From Vampirovibrio chlorellavorus (GTDB lineage: Bacteria; Cyanobacteriota; Vampirovibrionia; Vampirovibrionales; Vampirovibrionaceae), in contig CAIPMU010000016.1 of assembly GCA_903866275.1 (NCBI GenBank), positions 1-64,000 of the forward strand: a stretch of DNA of 64,000 nt, given 5' to 3'. Both the position numbers and the translations under genes were made by a program. Each line of letters begins with the position of its first letter. Position 1 is the first letter of the stretch. Of the stretch, positions 1 through 7,779 are shown in pieces. Under the pieces are notes generated by a model. That model was not told the DNA's origin and did no database searches. It saw only the letters and a list, made by a program, of their open reading frames with translations.

Positions 1-204
1 AATCTGGTATTTCTGGTACGCGGTGGCCAAAGCACCCGTGAATTCCTGAAAATTTGAATTATACGTCTGGTTACGTTGATTGGTCACAATTTTGGGAATA
101 ACCACGGTCAAAATAACGCCAAAGATAGCCAGAGAAATCAGGACCTCCGCCAACGTAAAGCCTCTTTTGGAGGTTTTTGAAAATCTGCCATCAAAATAAC
201 GCAT
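1..204 (-). CDS. Type IV pilin-like protein, N-terminal part (cut by window edge)
   Basis: The first 68 codons of a leftward gene run off the window start. After a short basic leader the protein has the class III signal RGFTLAEVLIS, with Gly15 before the cleavage site, Phe16 as the methylated residue and the usual Glu at +5. A hydrophobic helix of about 20 residues follows (VLISLAIFGVILTVVIP). This is the prepilin-peptidase site of type IV pilins, pseudopilins and minor pilins. The start ATG is at 202-204. The globular half lies outside the window, so pilin, minor pilin and type II secretion pseudopilin cannot be separated. Confidence 0.8.
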   Translation of the reverse strand, partial: MRYFDGRFSKTSKRGFTLAEVLISLAIFGVILTVVIPKIVTNQRNQTYNSNFQEFTGALATAYQKYQI

Positions 205-249
205 TCAATCATTCCCTTAGCACTTTTAGCAGACGAAGCCATCCTCTCT

Positions 250-768
250 TCAAGCCAATGGACGTCTCACTCCCATTATAAGCTTATTTTCCAAATTTTG
301 CAGGACATGGCAACCAGCCCAACCGACAGTAAGCACATCCTTGATCCTTATACTCAAATTTATCACCACTGACCAGACCCACTTAAAATTCAAATCCAAA
401 ACAATAAACAATTGGAGCACCAAAAAAACGAGCATGACCGCTGTCAAATCCCAAGTTAAATTCACCAAGCCGTTATTCAGCTTTTTTTGCAAAAACAGGC
501 GCGCATAAAAATAAACGTATGCACATAGGGTCAACGGGGCAAGCCATTCCCGATATTGAGGATTATAGTTTATTGGCCATGCTCCATAATATTTATGGGC
601 ATATTCTGCCAGATCCAGAAAGCCACCCAGTATCGTAATGACAATGATAGTCAGTGTGACGATTGCACTCATAAGCCATTCAAATGGACTTGAAAGTTTA
701 CCTTTCGGGAATTTATCTTCAGCGCCAATTCTGGTTTGTGCCAGTTTTTCCCAAACACTTAGTTTCAT
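250..768 (-). CDS. Hypothetical membrane protein, 172 aa
   Basis: Family not recognised. The N-terminal 28 residues are polar and basic. Hydrophobic stretches follow at about residues 32-52, 76-94 and 108-128, with a further amphipathic stretch near 130-148, which suggests three or four membrane helices. An AGGTGG sequence lies just upstream of the ATG. The gene runs in the same direction as the pilin-like gene, with 45 bases between them, so they may be co-transcribed. No catalytic motif was seen. The existence of the gene is well supported by length and ribosome site; the function is unknown. Confidence 0.55.
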   Translation of the reverse strand: MKLSVWEKLAQTRIGAEDKFPKGKLSSPFEWLMSAIVTLTIIVITILGGFLDLAEYAHKYYGAWPINYNPQYREWLAPLTLCAYVYFYARLFLQKKLNNGLVNLTWDLTAVMLVFLVLQLFIVLDLNFKWVWSVVINLSIRIKDVLTVGWAGCHVLQNLENKLIMGVRRPLA

Positions 769-851
769 CTATTCCACCTACCAAAAGAAAAAATCTCAAA
801 AATCGTTTCCATGTTGAACAGATTTGCCTCAGGCTTGCGCGCCATACCAAC

Positions 852-881
852 AAAAAAGCCTTCCGGGACAAACCCTGGAAG
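852..881 (-). terminator. Rho-independent terminator, probably the original tRNA-Asp terminator
   Basis: Read leftward the sequence gives CTTCC-A-GGG, a short loop, CCCGGAAG and a run of T. It lies just beyond the left copy of the tRNA-Asp 3' end (911-975). In the chromosome before integration it would have followed the tRNA directly, so insertion of the island has moved it about 11.4 kb away from the intact tRNA. Confidence 0.65.
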
Positions 882-910
882 ACCTTCTGGTATTTGGTTT
901 GACAGCAGTG

Positions 911-975
911 TTTCCACTGAATCAAAAGTGGCGGGGCGGACGGGGCTCGAACCCGCGACACCCTGCGTGACAGGC
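911..975. repeat. Left attachment-site repeat (tRNA-Asp 3' remnant)
   Basis: These 65 bases match 12310-12374 with one mismatch (961 C versus 12360 T). Positions 929-975 are the 3' 47 bases of a tRNA-Asp, from the anticodon loop to CCA; 911-928 continue past the tRNA end. The 5' half of the tRNA is missing here. This is the usual footprint of a tyrosine integrase that recombines in a tRNA 3' end. Confidence 0.9.
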
Positions 976-1299
976 GTGACAGAAAAACTCCTGCAAGACT
1001 GAACTGGCGTACGTTTTGCCATCTTTGATTTCTCCTGACCTTTGCTGAAATGTTGAACTTATGTTGAAGTTGGCTATTTCTATGCCTTCATCCTATGCCA
1101 ATTTGAAACTCAAACTCAAGGGCAAGCCGGGTTAATTTGTGTTTTTGAATAAAGCCTCAGAACAAGCCTTAAAAAAGGGGGGATGCTGGCATATCAGGGA
1201 GGGTTTAAACGCTTGTTCTCGATCATTCTAGCGGGGCTGTTTTCAGAGGGCTGAACCCTCAAAATCTTGCTTTGAGAGTCCTAATCTCAAGGGCTCTTT
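976..1299. other. Left end of island, no gene seen
   Basis: This stretch holds the two left arm-type repeats (1051-1073) and a weak hairpin followed by T at 1275-1300. No convincing reading frame was seen on either strand. Confidence 0.5.
1051..1073. repeat. Left arm-type integrase-site candidates
   Basis: Two direct copies of TGTTGAA(C/G)TT lie one base apart, at 1051-1060 and 1062-1071. The 23 bases 1051-1073 match 12151-12173 at the other end of the island with one mismatch. Matching short direct repeats near both ends of an integrating element are typical of arm sites bound by a tyrosine integrase N-terminal domain or by its excisionase. Confidence 0.6.
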
Positions 1300-1473
1300 T
1301 TATGCGGCTACTGAAAACCATTGCAGGGGTTCAGCATCCGAGAGCATGGGGGCTTCTTCTGCGGGTGGTACCAGTTGCCCGGTCATGATGCCGTGAAACA
1401 TATCCTCATCCGCTTCCCACGGTGTCCAAGTGTCGCGTGGCTCGTTTAAGTAAGCATCCATCAAGTGTTCCAT
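1300..1473 (-). CDS. Very acidic small protein, 57 aa, island left end
   Basis: A short leftward gene starts with ATG at 1471-1473, behind GGAGAG with good spacing. The product has about 12 Asp/Glu and a single Arg, three Trp, and no membrane segment. It is divergent from the small DNA-binding gene at 1650, and both share the repeat-bearing control region 1505-1589. A weak hairpin overlaps its 3' end. No family was recognised. Small, strongly acidic phage-encoded proteins are often anti-repressors, anti-defence proteins or DNA mimics; that role is only a guess here. The existence of the gene rests on the ribosome site and the clean frame. Confidence 0.5.
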   Translation of the reverse strand: MEHLMDAYLNEPRDTWTPWEADEDMFHGIMTGQLVPPAEEAPMLSDAEPLQWFSVAA

Positions 1474-1504
1474 CTGCTATTGCTCTCCATTCTGGTTTTA
1501 TTGC

Positions 1505-1589
1505 TAATGTTTTTCATAAGCTAATGACTGAATGGTAATGCAAAACAAAAGCTATTGCAAGCCCTATTGTTAAGTTAATGATGCTAATG
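1505..1589. promoter_or_regulatory. Divergent control region with five TAATG repeats
   Basis: TAATG occurs at 1505, 1522, 1536, 1576 and 1585, mostly within (A/T)(T/A)GNTAATG, all in the same orientation. They lie between the acidic gene (leftward) and the small ribbon-helix-helix-like gene (rightward). Spacing is irregular (17, 14, 40 and 9 bases), so these may be operator half-sites or iterons. Confidence 0.4.
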
Positions 1590-1591
1590 TG

Positions 1592-1620
1592 TTTCAAAAT
1601 CAAATAGATATTGCTACACT
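1592..1620 (+). promoter_or_regulatory. Candidate sigma-70 promoter of the rightward island operon
   Basis: TTTCAA at 1592-1597 and TACACT at 1615-1620 are separated by 17 bases, 30 bases before the ATG at 1650. It overlaps the end of the TAATG repeat region, consistent with a repressor-controlled promoter. Confidence 0.45.
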
Positions 1621-1649
1621 AGAGCCTATAAAGTGATGGAGTTTTTCAA

Positions 1650-1874
1650 ATGGCACCAAGAGGAGGCGACCGGGGCGGACGCAGACCACTCAAAACACAA
1701 GGCGACCCAAGGCTTTCTTTCACCTGCCGAATCCGGGAATCCAACAGAAACTGGATAAAGCAGGAAGCCGAACGCACTGGGTGGAGCGTTGGGGAGTTAA
1801 CGGATCTGGCCATTGAATCCTTGCGAGAACAGCCAGAAAAACTGCCACCTGACCTAAGCACAGACGAGAAATAA
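1650..1874 (+). CDS. Small ribbon-helix-helix-like DNA-binding protein, 74 aa
   Basis: The N-terminus is rich in Gly and Arg. Residues 21-60 then show the pattern of a ribbon-helix-helix fold: a beta strand (RLSFTCRI), a helix (RNWIKQEAERTG) and a second helix after the turn (SVGELTDLAIESL). The C-terminus is acidic and likely disordered. GGAG precedes the ATG. As first gene of the rightward operon and divergent from the acidic gene, it is a good candidate for the repressor that reads the TAATG repeats, but this is inference. No homologue is claimed. Confidence 0.55.
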   Translation: MAPRGGDRGGRRPLKTQGDPRLSFTCRIRESNRNWIKQEAERTGWSVGELTDLAIESLREQPEKLPPDLSTDEK

Positions 1875-1894
1875 GCAACCAGTGAGCGGGAATA

Positions 1895-2446
1895 ATGAAT
1901 AAAAAGTTGGAAACAACCCTAACACCAAGCGAACCCAGAGTAAAAATTGGGGCCGTCATCTTTTGCTTTTTGCTCGGCTTGTTGTTCTTTGGCGCTTTTA
2001 CTTCTATGGTAACTGATGCTTCATTTGGGAGTAGACTAACCTGCCAGAAAGCAAGTCAAACCTGCTATTTTGAAAATTTCTATCTTTACCCCAAAAAATA
2101 TGAGGTTATTTTTAATTTTTCAGATGTAATAAGCATCTATCCTGTGTTGGACAGAGGCGTCAAAGCTAATTTTAGTTACATGATCATCCAGCTGAATCAG
2201 GGAAACATTCAAATGGGCCGACCTTCTGACTATATAGCCCGTAAAGAGATCCAGAAGTTACAAGCTTATTTAAATGATCCCAATATGCCGGAAATGGTAA
2301 TTACTGAAAACCCAAGTTTGGCTTTGTTTTTCTTTATGTCCCTTTGTTTTTCAATTGGAATTTTTTTCATTGGCCTTCCTCTATTTGGCTTGTACAAGCA
2401 ACGACAAAAAGATCTTTTAAGAAAAGAAACTGAAAAGCATGTTTAA
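1895..2446 (+). CDS. Hypothetical membrane protein of the island, 183 aa
   Basis: Two hydrophobic segments, at about residues 19-38 and 140-168, bracket an extracytoplasmic or cytoplasmic domain of about 100 residues that contains two Cys (CQKASQTCYF). The last 15 residues are basic. The gene is AT-richer than terS that follows, and its last 8 bases overlap the terS start. No family was recognised. The layout (helix, domain, helix, short tail) also occurs in immunity and superinfection-exclusion proteins, but nothing in the sequence fixes such a role. Confidence 0.5.
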   Translation: MNKKLETTLTPSEPRVKIGAVIFCFLLGLLFFGAFTSMVTDASFGSRLTCQKASQTCYFENFYLYPKKYEVIFNFSDVISIYPVLDRGVKANFSYMIIQLNQGNIQMGRPSDYIARKEIQKLQAYLNDPNMPEMVITENPSLALFFFMSLCFSIGIFFIGLPLFGLYKQRQKDLLRKETEKHV

Positions 2447-3179
2447 TAAGGCCGAACAATCACATAACTCACCCCTCACCGACAAACAACGGGCTTTTGT
2501 GCTGGAGTACGTTCAGGATTTCAATGGGACTCAGGCCGCCATCAGAGCGGGTTATAGTGAAGATTCAGCCTCTGAGATTGCCTATGAAAACCTGAGAAAA
2601 CCTCAGATTCGCCAGCAGATTGACCGGCACTTTGAGGACATGGGCCTGACGGCGGATCGCATTCTGGCCGAACAAATGGCGCTGGCCTTTGGGGATATGG
2701 GGGACTTTCTGGAAATTTCCGCCGGGGGCGGACTGACCTTGAAAGACGGGGCCAATCTTGCGGGCAAAACTAAGCTGATCCGCAAGGTGAAGGAAAAGCG
2801 CAAGATTCTCACCAAGGCCGAGGGGGACGGGGATGAGATGATCATTGATTCCCAGATTGAGCTGGAGCTTTACGACCGGCAGAAAGCGCTTGAGATTTTG
2901 GGCAAGCACACCAGCGGCCGGGAGCGAATCAACGCGCCCAAGGCGATCCCGGTAAACCCGAAAGATGATCCCTCCCAACAAGCCGTCAATTTATTGCAGC
3001 AAGCCCTTGGACTGGTGCAAGAGGGGCAACTTGACCCCAAGCTAGCGAGCGGCATAGCCATCCTCACCACGGCCCTATTAAAGGCCAATGAGCAAGCCAA
3101 CATTACCGACCGTTTGGCAGCCTTGGAAAGCGCCCTAAAGAGCCAGTCCCCTATGAGCGGGCTGGATATTGATTTATAG
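2439..3179 (+). CDS. terS: Terminase small subunit (Terminase_2/XtmA type), 246 aa
   Basis: Terminase small subunits bind phage DNA and hand it to the large subunit for cutting and packaging. Residues 14-58 carry the Terminase_2 N-terminal DNA-binding signature: LTDKQRAFVLEY, then NGTQAAIRAGYS and a second helix ending RKPQIRQQI. The middle (Asp-Phe-Leu, VKEKRKIL, DRQKALEILGKH) is also typical of the family, and the C-terminus is helical. The start overlaps the previous gene by 8 bases and has only a weak ribosome site, suggesting translational coupling. No large subunit lies in the island. A terS without terL is a hallmark of satellites that redirect a helper phage's packaging. Confidence 0.85.
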   Translation: MFNKAEQSHNSPLTDKQRAFVLEYVQDFNGTQAAIRAGYSEDSASEIAYENLRKPQIRQQIDRHFEDMGLTADRILAEQMALAFGDMGDFLEISAGGGLTLKDGANLAGKTKLIRKVKEKRKILTKAEGDGDEMIIDSQIELELYDRQKALEILGKHTSGRERINAPKAIPVNPKDDPSQQAVNLLQQALGLVQEGQLDPKLASGIAILTTALLKANEQANITDRLAALESALKSQSPMSGLDIDL

Positions 3180-3188
3180 GAGTGTCTG

Positions 3189-4046
3189 ATGACCCTTGAA
3201 ACTCGCCTGTCTAAACTGGATGGCCTCTTGAGCTTTAAGCAGTACATGCTCACCCTAATTGCTGAAATGCAGCAGTTTGATTCCTTTGAAGCCTATTCCC
3301 TGAGCCAGGTTGTGGGCAAGTGGCACCGCATCCGGGATGACTTTGAAAAAATCACGGATGGCATTGAAGCCAAGCTGAAGGGGCAAGACCGCGAAACCAT
3401 TTACCACACCACCACCAAGGCCAGCCGGGAGGGTGTGTTTTTGTACATGATGCTGAACCGGGTGATTACGGGCTATCGGGGAGAGCATTACCGACATGCT
3501 TACAATGGCCTGTTATTGCATCACCTCTGGCAACGGGCTCAGAATGAGAGCTTGCGCCAATTGGCCCATAAAGCCCACAAGCTGGAGGACTTGCAAGACG
3601 GCCTTGAGGTCATCCGGGAGTTGCTGGACACCTTCAAAGGCAGAGCCAATCGGCATCTTTATCATTTGTTCTCGGAGCGCCGAGTGGTGGAAGCCATCAG
3701 TCAGCGTTACTTTGACGGCCGGGAGCTGATGTTTAAACAAGACCGGGACAAGCTGGAAACCCTGACCCGCGAAGCCCTCGACCTGATTGAAAGGGTTCAG
3801 GATGTGGTGAGCGAGTCTGATTTTCTGCAAAACCGGGAGAGCAATGCAAACAGGGAAGCGGCCCCTTTGGTGGATGTGGAAGCTATTCGCGCCGAGGTGG
3901 ATCGGGATCTGCAACAGCATGTCACCTATGAGGTGGATATGGTCAGGGCGGACGTGTTCACAGAGTTGGGCAACCGGGATAAAGGCTGCGCGATTTATGA
4001 GCATTACGGCACCCTTATTTCAACAGGAGGGCAATTGCGGCGGTAG
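3189..4046 (+). CDS. Hypothetical helical phage protein, 285 aa
   Basis: It starts 9 bases after terS behind GGAG and is clearly in the same operon. The product is almost wholly alpha-helical and charged, without membrane segments or obvious catalytic motifs; the region around residues 170-240 looks coiled-coil. Single Cys occur near the end. Base composition matches terS. The position next to terS might suggest a partner in packaging or capsid-size control, but no sequence evidence supports that. No family was recognised. Confidence 0.6.
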   Translation: MTLETRLSKLDGLLSFKQYMLTLIAEMQQFDSFEAYSLSQVVGKWHRIRDDFEKITDGIEAKLKGQDRETIYHTTTKASREGVFLYMMLNRVITGYRGEHYRHAYNGLLLHHLWQRAQNESLRQLAHKAHKLEDLQDGLEVIRELLDTFKGRANRHLYHLFSERRVVEAISQRYFDGRELMFKQDRDKLETLTREALDLIERVQDVVSESDFLQNRESNANREAAPLVDVEAIRAEVDRDLQQHVTYEVDMVRADVFTELGNRDKGCAIYEHYGTLISTGGQLRR

Positions 4047-4143
4047 TGGGTTGTCCGCCGGGCATTGCAAAGGATAGCAGACAATCGGCGCAATGCTGCG
4101 CCCACCAGTAACGCAAAGGTCAAAAGCCACAAGGACGGCTAAC

Positions 4144-5451
4144 ATGGAAAAATCCCTCGATGAACAATTAAACAAGCTACAAAATTACGGTTACAACCTA
4201 AGTCCACAGAACAAAAATTTTCTTGCAGGATTAAGAGATCCTAAAAAAGGGACAATCTTTACCCGAAAATCCAGACTGCCAATTCTTAAAATTAAAGACC
4301 GCTATGATTTGCAGCAAGCGCTATTACAGGAGTTAATGGACGATAGTGGGTTTGATGCCTATTTCCCATTTGGGCAATCAAAGGGGGATCAAATAGCCAC
4401 TCTTAAACAGGCTGAAGAAGACTCGGATGACATTCATGAGGTCTGGGATAAATTACCCAGAGAGGGAAAAGCTGCTTTATTGGAAGCAAAAAAGAAGTTT
4501 ATCAGCCACTATGAGCAAACCGTAAAAATTGCCAGCCAGCTTGAAGGGCCAAGTCCTTTAAAAGATCGTAGTCTTCATGATGTTCTTAAAATGTCGCTTC
4601 CTCAGGTGAGTCCGGCAGTAAAAGACTGGGATAAGACCAATGCGCTTGCACTGACTTTACTCGTTCATGAGCCAATATATTGGCCAATCTTTAGCGCAGT
4701 AAATCCGACTTGCAATTCAACGGCATTAAGCCGTTTATCAGAAGTCCCGATCACCCAGCTCAAAGACAAATGGGATTGGCATCAGGCTTTTTATGAGCTT
4801 TCTTATGGTAAGGGGCGCATGAACATTGATGCCCAAGATGATGAAGAGGCTTACAAACCTTTCCCTACTGGGCAATCCAAACAAGAGCAGTTGGCTTTTT
4901 TGAAGACCTCTATCAGCCTACACTTGGATTTTAGACCAGAGTTACTAAAGCAAAAACAGGGATTGCCGGATGTTAGTCAATGGGTAGAAGCTGTTCGGGG
5001 TAGCCTTATCATTGCTCAGAGAGAGGGCTTTGGAAAATCATTGGCCCAGCTATGCGGCACACCGCCTACATTTTATGCAGTGGAAGAACTTTGGCATAGT
5101 GTCATTCAAACTCCTTTTGATTTTTTTAACTCTCCCCCGCTATGTCATCTAGAAGCAATCCAGCAAACTTTAGCAGAACCGGAAAATGCCGGAAAAGCAA
5201 CTTTTCAGAACAACTTAGGGCTGTTCATTCCTGATCACTTAACACCCCAGCAGCGTCGCATTGTCGAACATCTCATGAAATTTCCGAATCAATCTTTTGG
5301 ATATGGCGAAAAAGATGGAGTAAATGGACTTGATCAGACTTTAGGACTTGCTGAAAAAACCATTCGAAATTACATAAATGACATCATCAGACTTTGGGGT
5401 GATGGTTGCCCAATCAAGAAAGGCAAGGCTAGCGCCGGATATTACCCTTAA
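4144..5451 (+). CDS. Hypothetical protein with C-terminal winged-helix-like region, 435 aa
   Basis: The ATG at 4144 is chosen over an upstream in-frame ATG at 4093 because AAGGAC stands at good distance before it. Most of the protein is helical with repeated FP(F/T)GQSK-type turns near residues 77 and 240, suggesting an internal duplication of about 160 residues. The last 70 residues (LTPQQRRIVEHLM, then GLAEKTIRNYINDIIRLWG) look like a LuxR/winged-helix DNA-binding unit. The gene is AT-richer than its neighbours and followed by a terminator at 5596. It could be a regulator or replication factor; no family is claimed. Confidence 0.55.
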   Translation: MEKSLDEQLNKLQNYGYNLSPQNKNFLAGLRDPKKGTIFTRKSRLPILKIKDRYDLQQALLQELMDDSGFDAYFPFGQSKGDQIATLKQAEEDSDDIHEVWDKLPREGKAALLEAKKKFISHYEQTVKIASQLEGPSPLKDRSLHDVLKMSLPQVSPAVKDWDKTNALALTLLVHEPIYWPIFSAVNPTCNSTALSRLSEVPITQLKDKWDWHQAFYELSYGKGRMNIDAQDDEEAYKPFPTGQSKQEQLAFLKTSISLHLDFRPELLKQKQGLPDVSQWVEAVRGSLIIAQREGFGKSLAQLCGTPPTFYAVEELWHSVIQTPFDFFNSPPLCHLEAIQQTLAEPENAGKATFQNNLGLFIPDHLTPQQRRIVEHLMKFPNQSFGYGEKDGVNGLDQTLGLAEKTIRNYINDIIRLWGDGCPIKKGKASAGYYP

Positions 5452-5595
5452 AAACCAGATATAGAGAGCTTGGGCAAAACTGAGGCAAAACCAGACTTGT
5501 TGCCCAGGCAAACCCAATGAGAAATTAAGTCCATCGCCAGTTGAAAGGCTGATGGCACAAAGCAAGCCGGTTTAATCGACCTCCAGACTTTGCAA

Positions 5596-5627
5596 CCCGT
5601 CAGCCCAGAGGGCAGGCGGGATTTTTT
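5596..5627 (+). terminator. Rho-independent terminator
   Basis: A stem with two small mismatches (CCCGTCAGCCC / GGGCAGGCGGG) around the loop AGA is followed by ATTTTTT. It separates the terS segment from the PD-(D/E)XK/replication segment of the island. Confidence 0.7.
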
Positions 5628-5655
5628 ATGTTGAATTAATTATAAAGGACATCAC

Positions 5656-6297
5656 ATGACGCAACTCATTTACACCCAATCAGGCCAGCGAGGGCTAACC
5701 CCAGCGGGTGAACGGCTCTTACAACTGGCCTATGAATCCACCGGGATTTTCGAGAGCGATTACAAGCCGTTGGTTCGCTTCTCATCTGATGCCGCTGACA
5801 TCATCCGGCAGGTGTCGGAATGTCGCAAAAAGGAGTACAAAAGCACAACCCGCTGGAATATGGAGGCTGATTTCACGGGCCTCCTCGGTGAGCTGGCGGT
5901 TCAGCGGTACTTGGGCATTACCCCGGAAACCGCACTGGCTGACTTTACCAATGGGCTCCACCAAGGCGACCGGGGCCATGATGTCGAAGCCAATGGACTA
6001 AAGCTGGATTGTAAGGCCACCAAGGGCGACGCATTAAAGTTCAAGTTTTCCAAAACGAATCGCTATTCCAACCTCGCGGACGGCTTCATTTTCGTCCATG
6101 TGGAGCAGTCCGGGCCTGAAGTCTGGTGTCACTTGCTGGGCTACAGTCACCGGGCCGAGGTGAAACCTTTCCAGCGCGACGATGGACAGCGCCTGTTTGT
6201 TCGTGTGGAGTCCCTCCAGCGCGCCGGTGTGCTGAAACCCGTGAGCCTGCTCAAAGAATCCAATCAAACCGTTACTAACCCATTATCCGTTAATTAA
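5656..6297 (+). CDS. PD-(D/E)XK-fold phage protein, 213 aa
   Basis: Residues 73-130 carry the pattern of the restriction-endonuclease-like fold: a helix with Glu (LGELAVQRYLG), then GDRGHDVEANG and LKLDCKATKG, giving E...D...DxK. The protein would be a metal-dependent nuclease or a DNA-binding relative acting on phage or host DNA. AAAGGAC precedes the ATG. It opens the replication segment of the island (5656-9115), which fits a role in recombination or DNA end processing, although such proteins are also found as defence or anti-competitor nucleases. The active-site reading comes from motif spacing alone. Confidence 0.6.
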   Translation: MTQLIYTQSGQRGLTPAGERLLQLAYESTGIFESDYKPLVRFSSDAADIIRQVSECRKKEYKSTTRWNMEADFTGLLGELAVQRYLGITPETALADFTNGLHQGDRGHDVEANGLKLDCKATKGDALKFKFSKTNRYSNLADGFIFVHVEQSGPEVWCHLLGYSHRAEVKPFQRDDGQRLFVRVESLQRAGVLKPVSLLKESNQTVTNPLSVN

Positions 6298-6312
6298 AAG
6301 GAGACCATAACA

Positions 6313-6495
6313 ATGGCAAAGCATGATTCCGCTTTCATGGAAATCGTCACAATCACTCGCCTGTTCATCCCGGTAGATGCTGACGGGGAGGTTTTCCAAG
6401 ACATTACTGAGAGCCTGCGTAAAACTGGCCAAGTCAGTGTCCACAAGCCCAAGTCTTGCAGGAAAGGGGGGCGTAATGCAAAACCCAAAGCTTAA
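6313..6495 (+). CDS. Small hypothetical island protein, 60 aa
   Basis: A strong ribosome site (AAAAGGAGA) stands before the ATG, 16 bases after the previous stop. The first 40 residues look like two beta strands and a helix; the tail is basic (KSCRKGGRNAKPKA). It overlaps the next gene by 20 bases. No family was recognised. Confidence 0.5.
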   Translation: MAKHDSAFMEIVTITRLFIPVDADGEVFQDITESLRKTGQVSVHKPKSCRKGGRNAKPKA

Positions 6496-6766
6496 AAACA
6501 GCAATGCCGCTGGCGCTTGCAACACCAGCAGCATCATTAGAAAAACTTTCCAAACCAATCATAACACCAAGAGAGAGGAAGGGCGCAAGCCCTCCCTCTC
6601 CCGGAAAATGCTGGAATCTGTTTTATTCCCGCTGTGGGCCAGATTGCCCCGCAATCAAGGGCGGCGGATGTTTCAGGTGCTTGGCTTCGTGCTGGGTCGT
6701 AGCAAATTCTATGGCGTCATCGGCGCTTCATATCTCAGATTCTTGATCCAAAAGGAGGCTGCTTAA
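6476..6766 (+). CDS. Basic hypothetical island protein, 96 aa
   Basis: The ATG at 6476 follows AAAGGGGGG and is preferred to an upstream frame extension. The product is rich in Lys and Arg; the C-terminal 40 residues (FQVLGFVLGRSKFYGVIGASYLRFLI) are moderately hydrophobic. The stop codon shares one base with the start of the replication initiator (TAATG), so the two are translationally coupled. No family was recognised; coupling suggests a role in replication. Confidence 0.5.
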   Translation: MQNPKLKNSNAAGACNTSSIIRKTFQTNHNTKREEGRKPSLSRKMLESVLFPLWARLPRNQGRRMFQVLGFVLGRSKFYGVIGASYLRFLIQKEAA

Positions 6767-7779
6767 TGGCCCGTTCCCGCAATTTAAAACCCGGTTTCTA
6801 CAAGAATGAGTTTTTAGCCCAGGTCAGCCCACACGCCCGCTTAATGTTTGCGGGCTTGTGGCTCCTCTCTGACCGCCGGGGGCGACTGGAAGACCGCCCG
6901 CTGAAAATCAAAGGCGAGTTATTCCCGTTTGAAACGGTCGATATTGAAACCCTCTTACAAGAATTGGCCCAAAGCCAAGGCCGGTTTATCACCCGTTATG
7001 TGGCGGCGGGGGAGCGGTACATTCAAATTGAAAACTTCCACAAGCACCAAAACCCCCACAGAAACGAGACTGAGAGCGTGATTCCAGCCTGCATTACTGA
7101 AAACTCGCGTAATGGATCGAACGACTCCAGTAATTACGCGAGCGCTCCAGTAATGGACAGTACCGCTCGCGAAAAGGAACAACCGACTCCGGCTGATTCC
7201 CTATTACTGATTCCTGATTCCCTCACACTGAAACCCGAGATCTCGGATTCCAAACCTGAGGGTTTGGTGTGTGTGAGTCCGTTGGAAAAAGTAACGGATG
7301 AAAACCAACAACTCGCCCAAGCCGGTTTGGATTACCTCTTGTCTTTGAACCATCCCAATTTCTCCAGCCCGCTATGGGTGGCCGGTTATCTGGGCTTACA
7401 GTTTCAAGAGCTAGAGCAAACCCGCCCGGCGATTCCTAAGCCGGAAATATTGCGCTTGTGGCGAGACACATGCGATCTGGCGACCCAGCAGAACAAGCCC
7501 GCGCCTCAGTGGTCGAAAAGCACCTTTAAAAACAAAGTGGAGGCGTGGACACCTGAACAGGCCAAAGCGCCCCTTGCTGATCCAGCCAGCCCGGAACACG
7601 GGGCCAAGGCCAAAGCCTTGCTGGAGTTTCCTTTTGTACTTAACAAGGCTATTGATAAAGTGTTTCCCTCTGAGGCCCTGGAATGGCGGCCCGACTCTCC
7701 CGGTGGCCTGTTTAGTGGGGGAAATTACTTCCCCCTTATGTTTCTGGAAGGTTTAACGGAGGTACCCGCCCATGACTGA
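6766..7779 (+). CDS. Phage-type replication initiator, 337 aa
   Basis: The N-terminus has the opening common to many phage replication proteins: RNLKPGFYKNEFLA, ARLMFAGLWLLSDRRGRLEDRP and a winged-helix-like continuation to about residue 100 (IQIENFHKHQNPHRNE). A low-complexity linker follows at 105-170, then a C-terminal helical domain that probably contacts the helicase. Such proteins bind the element's origin and load a DnaB-type helicase. The gene immediately precedes and overlaps the dnaB-like gene by 8 bases, as in many temperate phages. The origin may lie inside this gene, but no clear iterons were seen. Confidence 0.7.
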   Translation: MARSRNLKPGFYKNEFLAQVSPHARLMFAGLWLLSDRRGRLEDRPLKIKGELFPFETVDIETLLQELAQSQGRFITRYVAAGERYIQIENFHKHQNPHRNETESVIPACITENSRNGSNDSSNYASAPVMDSTAREKEQPTPADSLLLIPDSLTLKPEISDSKPEGLVCVSPLEKVTDENQQLAQAGLDYLLSLNHPNFSSPLWVAGYLGLQFQELEQTRPAIPKPEILRLWRDTCDLATQQNKPAPQWSKSTFKNKVEAWTPEQAKAPLADPASPEHGAKAKALLEFPFVLNKAIDKVFPSEALEWRPDSPGGLFSGGNYFPLMFLEGLTEVPAHD

